Assembly: GCF_000341085.1 (NCBI RefSeq)
Contig: NZ_ANBA01000007.1
Span: 186,001-250,000 of the forward strand
Source of the DNA: Nocardiopsis ganjiahuensis DSM 45031
GTDB lineage: Bacteria; Actinomycetota; Actinomycetes; Streptosporangiales; Streptosporangiaceae
DNA length: 64,000 nucleotides
Direction of reading: 5' to 3'
This document shows, in pieces, positions 35,244 through 44,163 of this stretch; position 1 is the stretch's first letter; every line of letters starts with the position of its first letter. The notes under the pieces are model-generated. The model had not been told where the DNA came from, searched no databases, and saw only the letters and a program-made list of their open reading frames with translations. The position numbers and the translations under genes were made by a program.

Positions 35244-36606
35244 GCCCACCCCGCCCCTGTTCCGCGCCACCCCTGTGCTCACCGTCCTCCTCGCCCTCTC
35301 CCTGACCGGCTGCTCGCTCCTGGCCGAGGAGGAGCCCGTGGTCCTTCCCGCCTCGGCCATCAGCCCGGACACCACCGTCACCTGCGAGGACGTCGGGGAC
35401 TGCGGTGAGGCCGGGGCGGTGCGCTGGTCACTGCCGCTGGAGGGCGACTTCTACGTGGAGCGGTCCGAATCGAGCGCCCCGGTGGTCCAACCGGCCGGCG
35501 TCTGGCTGGACCACGGTCACCCCTACCCGCGGGCCGTGGAGTCCGAGGGGGTCCTCTACCTGAGCACGTCCGACACGGTCACCGCCGTGGACACCGCCGA
35601 CGCGGAGGTGCTGTGGACCCAGGCGCTGGGCCGGGAGATCGGGTTGCTGCGGATGGTCGGCCCCACCCTGGTGGCTCACCTCCCGGAGTACGGCGGCGAC
35701 GTTGAGGACGTCCGTTTCCTGGAGGTGGACCGCGACGGCGCCCGGGTGTTCGGAGCCGACCTGCCGGAGGACTTCGAGCACCTGGGAGCCCAGGTCACCA
35801 GCGGCTCCCACCTGCTGTTCCGTGAGTACCTGCCCCCCGACGACGAGTCCGATCCCCGCTACTACCTGGTGGAGGCCGCCACCGGGAAGGTCGACTGGTC
35901 GGTGAGCCTGCCTCGGGCCGACGCCCACCTCCTCGTCGGCGACACCGCGTACCTGAAGTACGACCCGGAGGACGCCCGCGCCCACGTCGTCGCCGTCACC
36001 GGCGGGGAGCCGGGCGCGGAGTTCGACGCCCCCGAGGAGGCCGGTGACGCCTCCCTGCTCCTCGAAGTGCCCGACGGCCCGATCCTGTTCGACACCCCGG
36101 GCTGCGCGCCCTTCGGCAGCGGGTGCGACGGCGAGCGGATCACCGCCGTCGACCCCGCCGGCGGCGAGGTGCTGTGGAGCCACACCGAGCCCGGGGAGGT
36201 GGTCTCCGTCTCCGTGGACGACCAGCCCCTGGTGTACGTCCGCGACGAGGTCGGCTACCGCGCGCTGGACGCCGGCACCGGTGAGGTCCTGGCCGAGGAC
36301 GACGAGGTCGCCCCGGCGGGCCTGCTGCCCGAGTTCGGCGCCGAGTCCGGGAAGGTGAGGGAGGAGATGGCGCTGGAGGAGTACGACCTGCTCCCGATCA
36401 CTCCGACCGGTCCCGGTGTGGACGCCGAACCCCTCGACGGACTGGCGGTGGGGGCCGAGCACCTGACCGCCTACGCGGCCCCCGACGGCCCGGTGGTCGG
36501 CGTCTACCTCGGCTGTGCCCCGGACGGGGTCGGGGAGGCCTCCATGGGCGCGGCGATCGGTGGCGCCCCCTGCACCGCGCCCCGCCTGTTCACGGTCGAC
36601 CACTGA
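35242..36606 (+). CDS. PQQ/beta-propeller-like lipoprotein, copy 1
   Basis: A 454-aa predicted lipoprotein with signal MPTPPLFRATPVLTVLLALSLTGC (lipobox LTGC, Cys24). The mature part opens with ASAISPDTTVTCEDVGDCGEAG, a short Cys pair, then RWSLPLEG. Several blades of the PQQ-enzyme-repeat type follow, for example VTAVDTADAEVLWTQAL, ITAVDPAGGEVLWSH and YRALDAGTGEVLAED. It is anchored outside the membrane. No enzymatic residues are recognisable, so a binding or assembly scaffold role is possible. A clear paralogue lies at 53865-55268. The start is supported by the conserved leaderless promoter rather than a ribosome site. Confidence 0.8.
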   Translation: MPTPPLFRATPVLTVLLALSLTGCSLLAEEEPVVLPASAISPDTTVTCEDVGDCGEAGAVRWSLPLEGDFYVERSESSAPVVQPAGVWLDHGHPYPRAVESEGVLYLSTSDTVTAVDTADAEVLWTQALGREIGLLRMVGPTLVAHLPEYGGDVEDVRFLEVDRDGARVFGADLPEDFEHLGAQVTSGSHLLFREYLPPDDESDPRYYLVEAATGKVDWSVSLPRADAHLLVGDTAYLKYDPEDARAHVVAVTGGEPGAEFDAPEEAGDASLLLEVPDGPILFDTPGCAPFGSGCDGERITAVDPAGGEVLWSHTEPGEVVSVSVDDQPLVYVRDEVGYRALDAGTGEVLAEDDEVAPAGLLPEFGAESGKVREEMALEEYDLLPITPTGPGVDAEPLDGLAVGAEHLTAYAAPDGPVVGVYLGCAPDGVGEASMGAAIGGAPCTAPRLFTVDH

Positions 36607-36703
36607 CCGGGGAGCGCGCGGACGCCGCCTCCGGTCTCCGACGTCGGAGCGGGCTCCGGCCGGTGCCGCCCCGGTCTCCGTCGCCGGGCCGGGCCTCGGG
36701 CGG

Positions 36704-37912
36704 TCAGGTCGCCAGGTGGTCGCCCAGTGCGTCGAGCAGCCGGTCGACGTCCTCCTCCGACAGGTACGGCGCCATGCCCACCCGCAGACCGGCGTCGTCG
36801 TCCAGGCCCAGCCGGGCGAAGGTCTCGTGGGCGTAGAAGCTTCCGGCCGGGGCGAGGACGTCGCGCTCGGCCAGGGCCCGGGACACGTCCAGGCTGCGCC
36901 GACCGGGGAAGGTCATGAAGAGGGTGGGGGTGCGCTCGGCCGCCCTGGAACGCAGGACGACCTTCTCGCCGAGGGTGGCCAGTCCCGCCTCCACCCGCTC
37001 CCGCAGGGCCCGTTCGTGCGCGGCGACCGCCGCGTGCGCGGCCACCAGCCGGTCCCGGCGGGTGCCGCGGCCCGGGGCCAGGTCCGCGAGCACCTCCACC
37101 GCCTCCGTCGCCCCGGCCAGGACCTCGTAGGGCAGGGTGCCGAACTCGAAGCGCTCGGGAACCTCGTCGGACGAGGGCACCAGCTTGTCGGGGGTGATGG
37201 TCTCCAACAGCGCGGGGGAGGCGGCCAGCACCGCGCAGTGCGGGCCGAGGAACTTGTAGGGGGAGCACACGAGCAGGTCGGCGCCCAGCTCCCGCAGGTC
37301 CACGACCCCGTGCGCCGCGAAGTGCACGGCGTCCACGTACACGAGCGCGCCCACCGCGTGCGCGCGGTCGGCGATCGTGCGCACCGGGGGTTCGGTTCCG
37401 AGCAGGTTGGAGGCGGCGGTCACCGCCACCAGCCGGGTGCGCTCGTTGACCACCTCGTCCAGGTCGGACAGGTCCAGTTCGGCCGTGGCCGGGTCCAGGT
37501 CGAGCCAGCGCACGGCGGCCCCCGCCCGCTCAGCCGCCTGGATCCAGGGCCGCACGTTGGAGTCGTGGTCCATCCGGGTCACGACGACCTCGTCGCCCGG
37601 CCCCCAGCCCTTGGCCAGGTGCCGGGAGAAGTCGTAGGTCAGCTGGGTGGCGCTGCGTCCGTGGACGATCCCCGACGGGTCCGCGCCCAGGAGGTCGGCG
37701 TAGGCGCTGCGGAAGGCGTGGACGGCCTCCTCGGCGTTGGTCTGCGAGACCAGTGAGCTCCCCCGGTTGGACAGGGGGCCGGTCAGGGTGCGCAGGATCG
37801 CCTCTCCCACCCGCGTCGGGGTCTGGGTGCCGCCGGGGCCGTCGAAGTACGCGATGCCTGACTTCAGGGACGGAAAGCCGGACCGGAACGAGTCGAGGTC
37901 GTAGGCGGGCAT
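36704..37912 (-). CDS. Class V aminotransferase / cysteine desulfurase-like PLP enzyme
   Basis: A 402-aa fold-type I PLP enzyme of the aminotransferase class V/NifS-like group. Seen: YFDGPGGTQTPTRVGEAI at the N-terminus, a PLP-ring-stacking His116 in RMDHDSN, Asp194 and His197 in VYVDAVHFAAHG, and the Schiff-base Lys220 in SPYKFLGPH. No SufE/SufU or scaffold gene is nearby. The catalytic Cys loop of true desulfurases is not evident, so amino-group transfer or selenocysteine-lyase-like activity remains possible. The ATG 37912 is the first plausible start; a longer frame runs upstream without features. It is divergent from the ArsR-type gene. Confidence 0.83.
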   Translation of the reverse strand: MPAYDLDSFRSGFPSLKSGIAYFDGPGGTQTPTRVGEAILRTLTGPLSNRGSSLVSQTNAEEAVHAFRSAYADLLGADPSGIVHGRSATQLTYDFSRHLAKGWGPGDEVVVTRMDHDSNVRPWIQAAERAGAAVRWLDLDPATAELDLSDLDEVVNERTRLVAVTAASNLLGTEPPVRTIADRAHAVGALVYVDAVHFAAHGVVDLRELGADLLVCSPYKFLGPHCAVLAASPALLETITPDKLVPSSDEVPERFEFGTLPYEVLAGATEAVEVLADLAPGRGTRRDRLVAAHAAVAAHERALRERVEAGLATLGEKVVLRSRAAERTPTLFMTFPGRRSLDVSRALAERDVLAPAGSFYAHETFARLGLDDDAGLRVGMAPYLSEEDVDRLLDALGDHLAT

Positions 37913-37987
37913 GGGGCTCCTTCGCTGCCGGGTGTACTCGCGGACCACATTCGCACACGGCTCCACGGGCCCGCGAGGGGCGGGGAC

Positions 37988-38054
37988 TTGACTTATGGTC
38001 GGGATCGGCCGACCATACGGTCTCTGTCGAATGGTCGGCGAATCCCGACCATTC
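37988..38054 (+). promoter_or_regulatory. Double operator and promoter of the ArsR-type regulator/MFS operon
   Basis: TTGACT (37988-37993) is a likely -35. Two inverted repeats of the same core follow: ATGGTCGG (37995-38002) with CCGACCAT (38009-38016), and GAATGGTCGG (38029-38038) with CCGACCATTC (38045-38054). Their centres are 36 bp apart. Repressor binding here would cover the promoter. They lie 35-95 nt before the regulator's start and also within the promoter of the divergent aminotransferase. Confidence 0.75.
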
Positions 38055-38088
38055 GAGCATTCGATGCCCCCGACCACTGGAGTCCCCT

Positions 38089-38673
38089 ATGGCGGTCACC
38101 CCCGACTACGAGCTCGCCGAGTCATTGGAGCTCTCCACCCCCGAGCAGTACCGGGCCCTCTTCGAGGACACCCGGACCGAGATCGTCCAGCTCCTGCTGG
38201 AGCGCGCCGCCACCACCTCCGAACTGGCCGAGACGCTCGGCCGGCCCAAGGGCACCGTCGGCCATCACCTCAAGGTGCTGGAGGAGGCCGGGCTGGTGCG
38301 TGTGGTGCGCACCCGCAAGGTGCGGGCCCTGGAGGCCAAGTACTACGGGCGCACCGCGCGCACCTTCTACTACGCCCCGGTCAACGAGGCCCGCGGCCAG
38401 GCCCAGCGCATCGCCGCCGACGTGGCCGCCGAGGTCGCCCAGCTGTCCGAGGAACAGGCCTGGCAGGCGAAGGTCAACCTCCGGTACGCCCGTATCCCCG
38501 AGGCGCGGTACGAGGAGTGGGAGCAGCGCCTGCACGATCTGCTGACGGAGTTCGGAACCCAGCCGCGCGCGGGGGAGACCACCTACGCGCTGGCCTTCGC
38601 CCTCTACCCCACCGGCCGGGCCCCGCTGCCCGAGCACGGGGAGGCGTCGGAGGACGGACAGGGGACGGAGTGA
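38089..38673 (+). CDS. ArsR/winged-helix transcriptional regulator
   Basis: A 194-aa winged helix-turn-helix regulator. RTEIVQLLLERAATTSELAETLGRPKGTVGHHLKVLEEAGLVRVVRTRKVRA (about residues 28-80) is an ArsR-type domain. No metal-binding Cys motif is present. The C-terminal part is a helical effector/dimer region with FYYAPVNEARGQAQRIAADV. GGAG lies 6 nt before the ATG. It overlaps the MFS gene start (GTGA), so repressor and exporter are co-transcribed, probably autoregulated through the paired palindromes upstream. Confidence 0.85.
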   Translation: MAVTPDYELAESLELSTPEQYRALFEDTRTEIVQLLLERAATTSELAETLGRPKGTVGHHLKVLEEAGLVRVVRTRKVRALEAKYYGRTARTFYYAPVNEARGQAQRIAADVAAEVAQLSEEQAWQAKVNLRYARIPEARYEEWEQRLHDLLTEFGTQPRAGETTYALAFALYPTGRAPLPEHGEASEDGQGTE

Positions 38674-40037
38674 GCACCGCCGAACCCGCCTCCGAACCCG
38701 TCCCCGAACCGGCGGCCCCGCCCCGGCTGGGCAGCGACTACTGGAAACTGCTGTCGGCCGGCGGAATGACCAACCTCGGCGACGGCCTCATGACGGTCGC
38801 CGTGCTCTGGCTCGCCTCCGCCCTGACCCGCGACCCCCTGCTCATCGCCCTGGTGGCCCTGGCCACCCGAGTGCCCTGGCTGCTGTTCTCCCTGCCCGCC
38901 GGGGTGATCACCGACCGCTTCGACCGGCGCCTGCTGGTGGCCTGGACGGACGCGGCCCGGTTCGCGGTGGTCGCGGCCTTCGGGGTGCTCGTGCTGTTCA
39001 CCGAGGGCGGGCTGCCCACCCCCGGACAACTGGCCGCCGGTGAGGGGGTCCCCGCCTCGGCGACGCTCCTGCTCGCCGGGCTCTACGCGATGTCGTTCCT
39101 GGTCGGCTGCGCCGAGGTGATCCGGGACAACGCCGCGCAGACCCTCCTGCCCTCCGTCGTGGACCGGCGCCTGCTGGAGAAGGCCAACGGCCGCCTGTGG
39201 GGGATGGAGGTGACCACCAACCAGTTCGTCGGACCGCCGCTGGCCGGGGTGCTCATGGGCCTGGCACTGGCGGTCCCGTTCCTGTTCAACGCCGGGCTGC
39301 TCGCGGTCAGCGCCGCACTGCTGTTCGCCCTGGCCGGGACCTACCGCCCCCGGGGCCAGCAGGTGAGCAGCGGCCGCATCGCCTGGCGGGCCGAGATCGG
39401 TACCGGCTTCCGATGGCTGTGGGACAACCCCGTGCTGCGGGCCCTGGCCCTGCTCCTGGGCGCGCTGAACCTCGTCTCCGCGATGACCTTCGCGCTGATG
39501 GTGCTCTACGTCCAGGACGTGCTCGGCCTGTTCCAGGGCTGGCAGTTCGGTCTGGTCATCACCGGCGGGGCCGCCGGTGCGATCCTCGGCTCACTGCTGG
39601 CCGAACGGATCACCGCGAAACTGGGTGACGGCCGCTGCCTGCTGGGCGCGATCGGCCTCATGGGCGTGAGTTCCGCCGTCATGGGGTTCGTCCCGGTCGT
39701 GGGTGTGGTCTGGCTGGTCAGCGCGCTGAGCGGAACGGCGGGCGTGGTGTGGAACGTCATCACGGTCTCCCTGCGCCAGCGGATCATCCCGGACCACCTG
39801 TTGGGCCGGGTGAACTCGGTCTACCGCTTCTTCGGCTGGGGCACCATCTCCGTCGGCACCCTCCTGGGCGGTCTGCTGGCCGTTGTCCTCGAACCGGGCC
39901 TGGGTCGCGAGTGGGCGCTGCGCCTGCCGTTCCTGCTGGCCGGAGCGGTGCACCTGCCCCTGCTGGTCTACGCCTGGCGCCGGGTCAACGGGGAGCGGCT
40001 GGCCCGGGCCCGCTCCGCCGCACCCGACCCGACCTGA
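38670..40037 (+). CDS. MFS transporter (MFS_3 / enterobactin-exporter-like)
   Basis: A 455-aa major facilitator with about 12 membrane helices. It has a Pro/Glu-rich N-terminus, then MTNLGDGLMTVAVLWLASALTRDP, and the loop-2-3 motif PAGVITDRFDRRLL (G-x3-D-R-x-x-R type). The C-terminal half includes IIPDHLLGRVNSVYRFFGWGTISVG, typical of the EntS-like MFS_3 group. GTG 38670 overlaps the regulator stop. A drug or small-molecule export role is inferred from the family and from the adjacent repressor. Confidence 0.88.
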   Translation: MSTAEPASEPVPEPAAPPRLGSDYWKLLSAGGMTNLGDGLMTVAVLWLASALTRDPLLIALVALATRVPWLLFSLPAGVITDRFDRRLLVAWTDAARFAVVAAFGVLVLFTEGGLPTPGQLAAGEGVPASATLLLAGLYAMSFLVGCAEVIRDNAAQTLLPSVVDRRLLEKANGRLWGMEVTTNQFVGPPLAGVLMGLALAVPFLFNAGLLAVSAALLFALAGTYRPRGQQVSSGRIAWRAEIGTGFRWLWDNPVLRALALLLGALNLVSAMTFALMVLYVQDVLGLFQGWQFGLVITGGAAGAILGSLLAERITAKLGDGRCLLGAIGLMGVSSAVMGFVPVVGVVWLVSALSGTAGVVWNVITVSLRQRIIPDHLLGRVNSVYRFFGWGTISVGTLLGGLLAVVLEPGLGREWALRLPFLLAGAVHLPLLVYAWRRVNGERLARARSAAPDPT

Positions 40038-40066
40038 ACCAGCGCCCCGGACCCGAACACCGGACA

Positions 40067-40088
40067 CCGTGCCCCGGCCCCGGCACGG
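40067..40088. terminator. Hairpin between MFS and Lrp genes
   Basis: CCGTGCC (40067-40073) pairs with GGCACGG (40082-40088) across an 8-nt GC-rich loop, in the 60-bp gap between the convergent MFS and Lrp genes. Confidence 0.55.
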
Positions 40089-40097
40089 GGGCGCCCC

Positions 40098-40562
40098 TCA
40101 GCCGATCGGCAGCGGGGAACTGGGTTTGGTGACGCTGATGGCGAAGGTCGTCTCGATCGAGGCGACCGCCGGGATCGCGCGGAGCTTGGCGCGCATCAGC
40201 TCCTCGTAGGCGGGGAACGACCGCGCGGCCACCTTCAGCAGGTAGTCGTGGTCGCCCGCCAGGAGGTAGGCCTCCGTGACCTCCGGGATCCCGCGGATGG
40301 CCTCCTCCACCCGCTCCACCACACCGGTCCCGTGGGACTCCAGGCGCAGCCGCACGAACGCGGTGATGTCGAGCGCGACCGAGGCGGGGTCGACCACGGC
40401 GGTGTAGCGGGCCACCACACCGGCCTCCTCCAGGCGCCGCACCCGGCGCAGACACGGGGAGGGGGACAGCCCCACCCGGTCGGCCAACTCCTGGTTGCTG
40501 ATCCGCCCGTCGCTCTGGAGCTCGTGCAGAATCCGCAGATCGATCTCGTCCAGTCCTTGCAT
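40098..40562 (-). CDS. Lrp/AsnC family transcriptional regulator
   Basis: A 154-aa feast/famine regulator. The N-terminal helix-turn-helix MQGLDEIDLRILHELQSDGRISNQELADRVGLSPSPCLRRVRRLEEAGVV is followed by the RAM effector domain (PEVTEAYLLAGDHDYLLKVAARSF). It is divergent from an EamA exporter plus aminotransferase pair. In similar loci an Lrp protein senses an amino acid and controls its exporter, so that is the likely role. A perfect palindrome lies 2-16 nt before its start codon. Confidence 0.9.
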   Translation of the reverse strand: MQGLDEIDLRILHELQSDGRISNQELADRVGLSPSPCLRRVRRLEEAGVVARYTAVVDPASVALDITAFVRLRLESHGTGVVERVEEAIRGIPEVTEAYLLAGDHDYLLKVAARSFPAYEELMRAKLRAIPAVASIETTFAISVTKPSSPLPIG

Positions 40563-40563
40563 G

Positions 40564-40578
40564 TGGCAGATTCTGCCA
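40564..40578. promoter_or_regulatory. Lrp-type palindromic operator
   Basis: TGGCAGA-T-TCTGCCA, a perfect 7-bp-arm palindrome, sits next to the Lrp start codon. A further TGGCA half-site occurs at about 40602-40606. Asn/Lrp proteins bind such 15-bp palindromes. It is located between the Lrp and EamA promoters, so both can be controlled. Confidence 0.75.
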
Positions 40579-40644
40579 AAAAAGCCCTCCGAAGGGCAAT
40601 ATCTGGCAATCGTCAGCCCCGTCGTTCCCCGTACCTTCGCTCGT

Positions 40645-41613
40645 ATGAGCAGACCTACCGCCGCGGCCCCCACCCTCGTGGTCGGGCTGGCCGCGATGGC
40701 GGCGACCGTGGTGCTGTGGGCCGGTTTCGCCCTGAGCATCCGCGGTATCGGCGCCTCCGGCCTCACCGCCCTGGACACCGCCCTCCTCCGCTTCCTGACC
40801 CCGCTGGTCGTCCTCGCCCCCTGGATCCCCCGCGCCCTGCGCCGGGTGCGCCACGAACGCCGGGGCGTCCTGTTGGCGCTCTGCGTGGGCGCCGGACTCC
40901 CGTACTTCCTGATCGCCGCCTGGGGCGGCGCACTGACCAGCGCCGCCCTCGTGGGCATCGTGATCCCCGGGACGGTGCCGCTGTTCGTCACCCTCCTCGT
41001 GTTCTTCCTCTGGCGCACCCGGGCCCGCCCCGCCCAACTGGGCGCGCTCGTGCTCATCGTCCTGGGCGTGGCGGTGACCGTGGTCGCCGCCACCTCCCCC
41101 GACCAGGTCACGGGGGTCGCGGTCCTGCTCGGCGCGGGACTGGTGTGGTCGGTGTACACCCTGGCGCTGCGGGAGACCACGCTCGACCCCGTCAGCGCCG
41201 CGATCGTGCTCTGCGCCCCCTCCGCCCTGCTGGCCGGGGTGCCGGTCCTGCTGCGACTGGTGCCGACCGCCCTGTTCGACGGCGCCGCCGCCCGCGACGT
41301 CCTGACCTTCGCCGCCGTCCAGGGTGTCGGCGTCGGCGTGCTCGCCGCCCTCTGCTACGCCACGGCCATCCACGCCCTCGGGGGTCCGGCCGCCGCCACC
41401 CTGGGCGCGCTGAGCCCGGTCCTCACCCTGATCCTCGCCGTACCGCTGTTCGGCGAGTCCGTCACCGTCGCGACCACGGTCACCCTGCTGCTGGTGCTGT
41501 CCGGCGTGATCGCCTTCAACCTCCTCGCCGCCCGCCCCGCCCCGCCCCTGCCGTCCGCGCCGCGCGCCGCCGAGGCCACGGACCGCCGCACCGAACTGGA
41601 GCCCTCATGCTGA
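40645..41613 (+). CDS. EamA family (DMT) exporter
   Basis: A 322-aa drug/metabolite transporter with ten predicted helices in two EamA repeats (WAGFALSIRGIGASGLTALDTALLRF, and WSVYTLALRETTLDPVSAAIV in the second). It probably exports an amino acid or a related metabolite, given the Lrp regulator and the coupled aminotransferase. The start has no ribosome site; TACCTT about 8 nt before the ATG suggests a leaderless transcript. The last 7 nt overlap the aminotransferase start. Confidence 0.85.
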   Translation: MSRPTAAAPTLVVGLAAMAATVVLWAGFALSIRGIGASGLTALDTALLRFLTPLVVLAPWIPRALRRVRHERRGVLLALCVGAGLPYFLIAAWGGALTSAALVGIVIPGTVPLFVTLLVFFLWRTRARPAQLGALVLIVLGVAVTVVAATSPDQVTGVAVLLGAGLVWSVYTLALRETTLDPVSAAIVLCAPSALLAGVPVLLRLVPTALFDGAAARDVLTFAAVQGVGVGVLAALCYATAIHALGGPAAATLGALSPVLTLILAVPLFGESVTVATTVTLLLVLSGVIAFNLLAARPAPPLPSAPRAAEATDRRTELEPSC

Positions 41614-42827
41614 TGCCGACCATGCGGACCCCGCGCACCGACCCCCTCTGGCAGCTCACCGCGGCCTGCGACGCCGACCGGCGTCCCGACCGGCTCGACC
41701 TCATCGTCGGCGTCTACCGGGACGACACCGGCGCCTCGCCCGTCTTCGGCGCCGTGGCCGAGGCCGAGCGCCGCATCGCCGAACGCTCACCTTCCAAGGC
41801 GTACCTGGGCCCCGCCGGCAACCGTGCCTTCAGCACCGCGCTCACCGAGATGCTGTTCCCCTCCGAGCAGGTCCGCGAGCGCACCCTGGCGGTCCAGTCG
41901 GTCGCGGGCACCGGCGCTCTGCGCCTCCTGGCGGAACTGCTGGCCGAGACCGGGCCCGACCGGACCGTTCACCTGGGCACCCCCGCCTACCTCAACCACC
42001 GCACGATCCTCACCGCCGCCGGGCTGCGCGTACGCGAGTACCCGATGCTGCTCGCCGACGGCCGCCCCGACCCCGGCGCCGCGATCGAGGCGATCGCCAC
42101 CGCCGCTCCCGGCGACGTCCTGTTGATCCAGGGCTGCTGTCACAACCCCACCGGCACCGCGATGCCGGCGCGGCGCTGGGAGGAGCTCGCCCACGCCATG
42201 GCCGCCCGCGGGGTGGTCCCCTTCGTCGACCAGGCGTACTTCGGGCTGGGGGACGGGCTCGACGCCGACCTCGAGGGCATGCGGCGCATGCTCGACCTGC
42301 TGCCCGAAGCGGTCGTCGCGGTCAGCGCCTCCAAGGCCTGGGGCCTGTACAACGAACGCACCGGCTGCGCGATCGTCGTCTCCGACGACCCCGCCCGCCG
42401 GGCCCACGCCTACGGCATCCTGGAGACGGTCGCCCGGGCCGGTTACTCCCAGCCGCCGGACCACGGAGCGCGGATCGTCCACGAGATCCTCCGGGACCCC
42501 GGCCTGTACACGGACTGGCGGGCCGAACTGGAGGGCATGCGCGGGCGCCTGGGCGCTCTGCGCGGCGGTCTGGCCGACGCCCTCGCCCACCGGACCGGCA
42601 CGACGGTGTTCGAACCGCTCCGCGAACAGCGGGGCATGTTCCTGCGACTGCCCCTGAGCGAGCGGGACATGGGGCGTCTGCGCGAGGAGCACGCGATCCA
42701 CGGCCTGCCCTCCGGACGGATCAATCTGGCCGGGACCCCCGCCCACCGCCTCGACCGGCTCGCCGACGCGATCGCCCGCGTCCACGGGGCCTCCGACCGG
42801 GCCGCCCGCCCCCTGCCGGTGGGGTGA
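41607..42827 (+). CDS. Aromatic/aspartate-type aminotransferase (class I/II)
   Basis: A 406-aa PLP aminotransferase of the AspC/TyrB subgroup. Seen: LDLIVGVYRDDTG (the usual LGVGVYRDxxG), YLGPAGN, CHNPTGT, DQAYFGLGDG, and the Schiff-base Lys243 in SASKAWGLYNERTG. Length is normal. It overlaps the EamA exporter, so both are made together under Lrp control. The likely pathway interconverts an amino acid and its keto acid alongside export. Substrate preference (aromatic or acidic) is undetermined. Confidence 0.88.
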   Translation: MLMPTMRTPRTDPLWQLTAACDADRRPDRLDLIVGVYRDDTGASPVFGAVAEAERRIAERSPSKAYLGPAGNRAFSTALTEMLFPSEQVRERTLAVQSVAGTGALRLLAELLAETGPDRTVHLGTPAYLNHRTILTAAGLRVREYPMLLADGRPDPGAAIEAIATAAPGDVLLIQGCCHNPTGTAMPARRWEELAHAMAARGVVPFVDQAYFGLGDGLDADLEGMRRMLDLLPEAVVAVSASKAWGLYNERTGCAIVVSDDPARRAHAYGILETVARAGYSQPPDHGARIVHEILRDPGLYTDWRAELEGMRGRLGALRGGLADALAHRTGTTVFEPLREQRGMFLRLPLSERDMGRLREEHAIHGLPSGRINLAGTPAHRLDRLADAIARVHGASDRAARPLPVG

Positions 42828-42855
42828 GCGGACGCGCCGTGACGCGGGCCGGGGC

Positions 42856-44163
42856 TCAGGTGCGCTCGGCGGCCGGACCGTCCTTCGCCGGTCCGGTCCC
42901 CGCCTGCTCCGGTTCCCCTCCGGTGCCCGCGTCCGGGGACGTGCCCCGCGGCTCCGCCGTGCCCTCGGAGGGCGTCGCGGGCCGGTTGCGCAGGAGCGCG
43001 GCGAGCACCGCGGCGATCGGAGTGGCCAGGAAGAGGCCCGCCACCCCGCCGAGGATCCCGCCGACCGTGAGGGCGATGAGGACCACGGCCGAGGGCAGCT
43101 CCAGGGCCTGCCCGTAGATCCGCGGCGCGAACACGTTGCTCTCCAGCTGCTGCACGACGAGCACCGCCACCAGTACCACCAGGGCCACGACCCAGTTCTC
43201 GGTCACCAGGGCGACCAGAACGGCCAGCAGTCCGCTCAGGAAGGCGCCGATGATCGGCAGGAACGCACCCACGAAGGTGAGCACGATCAACGGGATCGCC
43301 AACGCGGTGTCCAGGAACAGGAGCAGCACGATGCCGATGCCCACCGCGTCGAAGACACCCACCAGGGCCACCCCGCGCACGTAGCTGCCCATCACCCGGT
43401 AGGAGACCTGCGCGCCGTGGCGCAGACCCGGGCGGGAACCGGGCGGCAGGAGGCTGGCGATCCAGTCCATGAGCTTGTCGCCCGAGTGCACGAAGTAGAT
43501 GGTCAGGACGAGGATCAGGACGACCCCGAGCACGATGCGGGTCACGGCGGTGGTGGCCGTCCAGGCGCCGGTGAGGATCTGGTTGCTGTTCTCGGTGATC
43601 AGCGACTGGACCTGGGCCCAGGCGCTGTCGATCGTCTCGGTGAACAGCGCCGGCTCCAGCCCGAAGGGCAGATCCATGGTCTGGAGTTGGACGACGGCGT
43701 GGTTGACGCTGTCCACCAGACCGTTGAAACCGGCGACGGCGGGGGTCACGATCAGGGTGATGGCGGCGCTGTAGACGATCAGCGCGATCAGCAGGGTGAA
43801 CGCCGTCGACGCCCCCCGGCCGAACCCCGCGCGCCTGATCACGTTGGGCCGGCGCATCCAGTTCGCCAGGGGCATCAGCAGCGCGGTGAGGAAGACGGCG
43901 ATGATCAGCGGCAGGGTGACCACCGACAGGTAGGCGACCGCGTAGACCACCAGGCCCGCCAGCACACCGATGACCAGGATGCGCCAGGAGGCGTCGCTGA
44001 CCGTTCGCAGCAGGTCGCCGGCGTGCGCCTCGTCCTGGGTGTCCTGCTCGGCCGCCAGCTCCTCCCGCTCGGCCTCCCGCCGGGCGCCGCGCTCGGCACG
44101 TGCCCTGCGGGCGGCGTTCCACTTGTTCACAAGGGAACTGACCCCTGGCCACTGTGCTTGCAC
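42856..44163 (-). CDS. AI-2E family transporter (PerM/UPF0118)
   Basis: A 435-aa membrane protein of the AI-2E/PerM family with about eight helices. A charged N-terminal coil (ARRARAERGARREAEREELAAEQ) precedes the first helices, and the C-terminal half carries FVGAFLPIIGAFLSGLLAVLVAL and VVQQLESNVFAPRIYGQALELPSAVVLIAL, the family's most conserved segments. The C-terminal tail is Pro/Gly/Glu-rich. Family members export autoinducer-2 or act as ion antiporters, so function is not certain. Monocistronic. Confidence 0.9.
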   Translation of the reverse strand: MQAQWPGVSSLVNKWNAARRARAERGARREAEREELAAEQDTQDEAHAGDLLRTVSDASWRILVIGVLAGLVVYAVAYLSVVTLPLIIAVFLTALLMPLANWMRRPNVIRRAGFGRGASTAFTLLIALIVYSAAITLIVTPAVAGFNGLVDSVNHAVVQLQTMDLPFGLEPALFTETIDSAWAQVQSLITENSNQILTGAWTATTAVTRIVLGVVLILVLTIYFVHSGDKLMDWIASLLPPGSRPGLRHGAQVSYRVMGSYVRGVALVGVFDAVGIGIVLLLFLDTALAIPLIVLTFVGAFLPIIGAFLSGLLAVLVALVTENWVVALVVLVAVLVVQQLESNVFAPRIYGQALELPSAVVLIALTVGGILGGVAGLFLATPIAAVLAALLRNRPATPSEGTAEPRGTSPDAGTGGEPEQAGTGPAKDGPAAERT

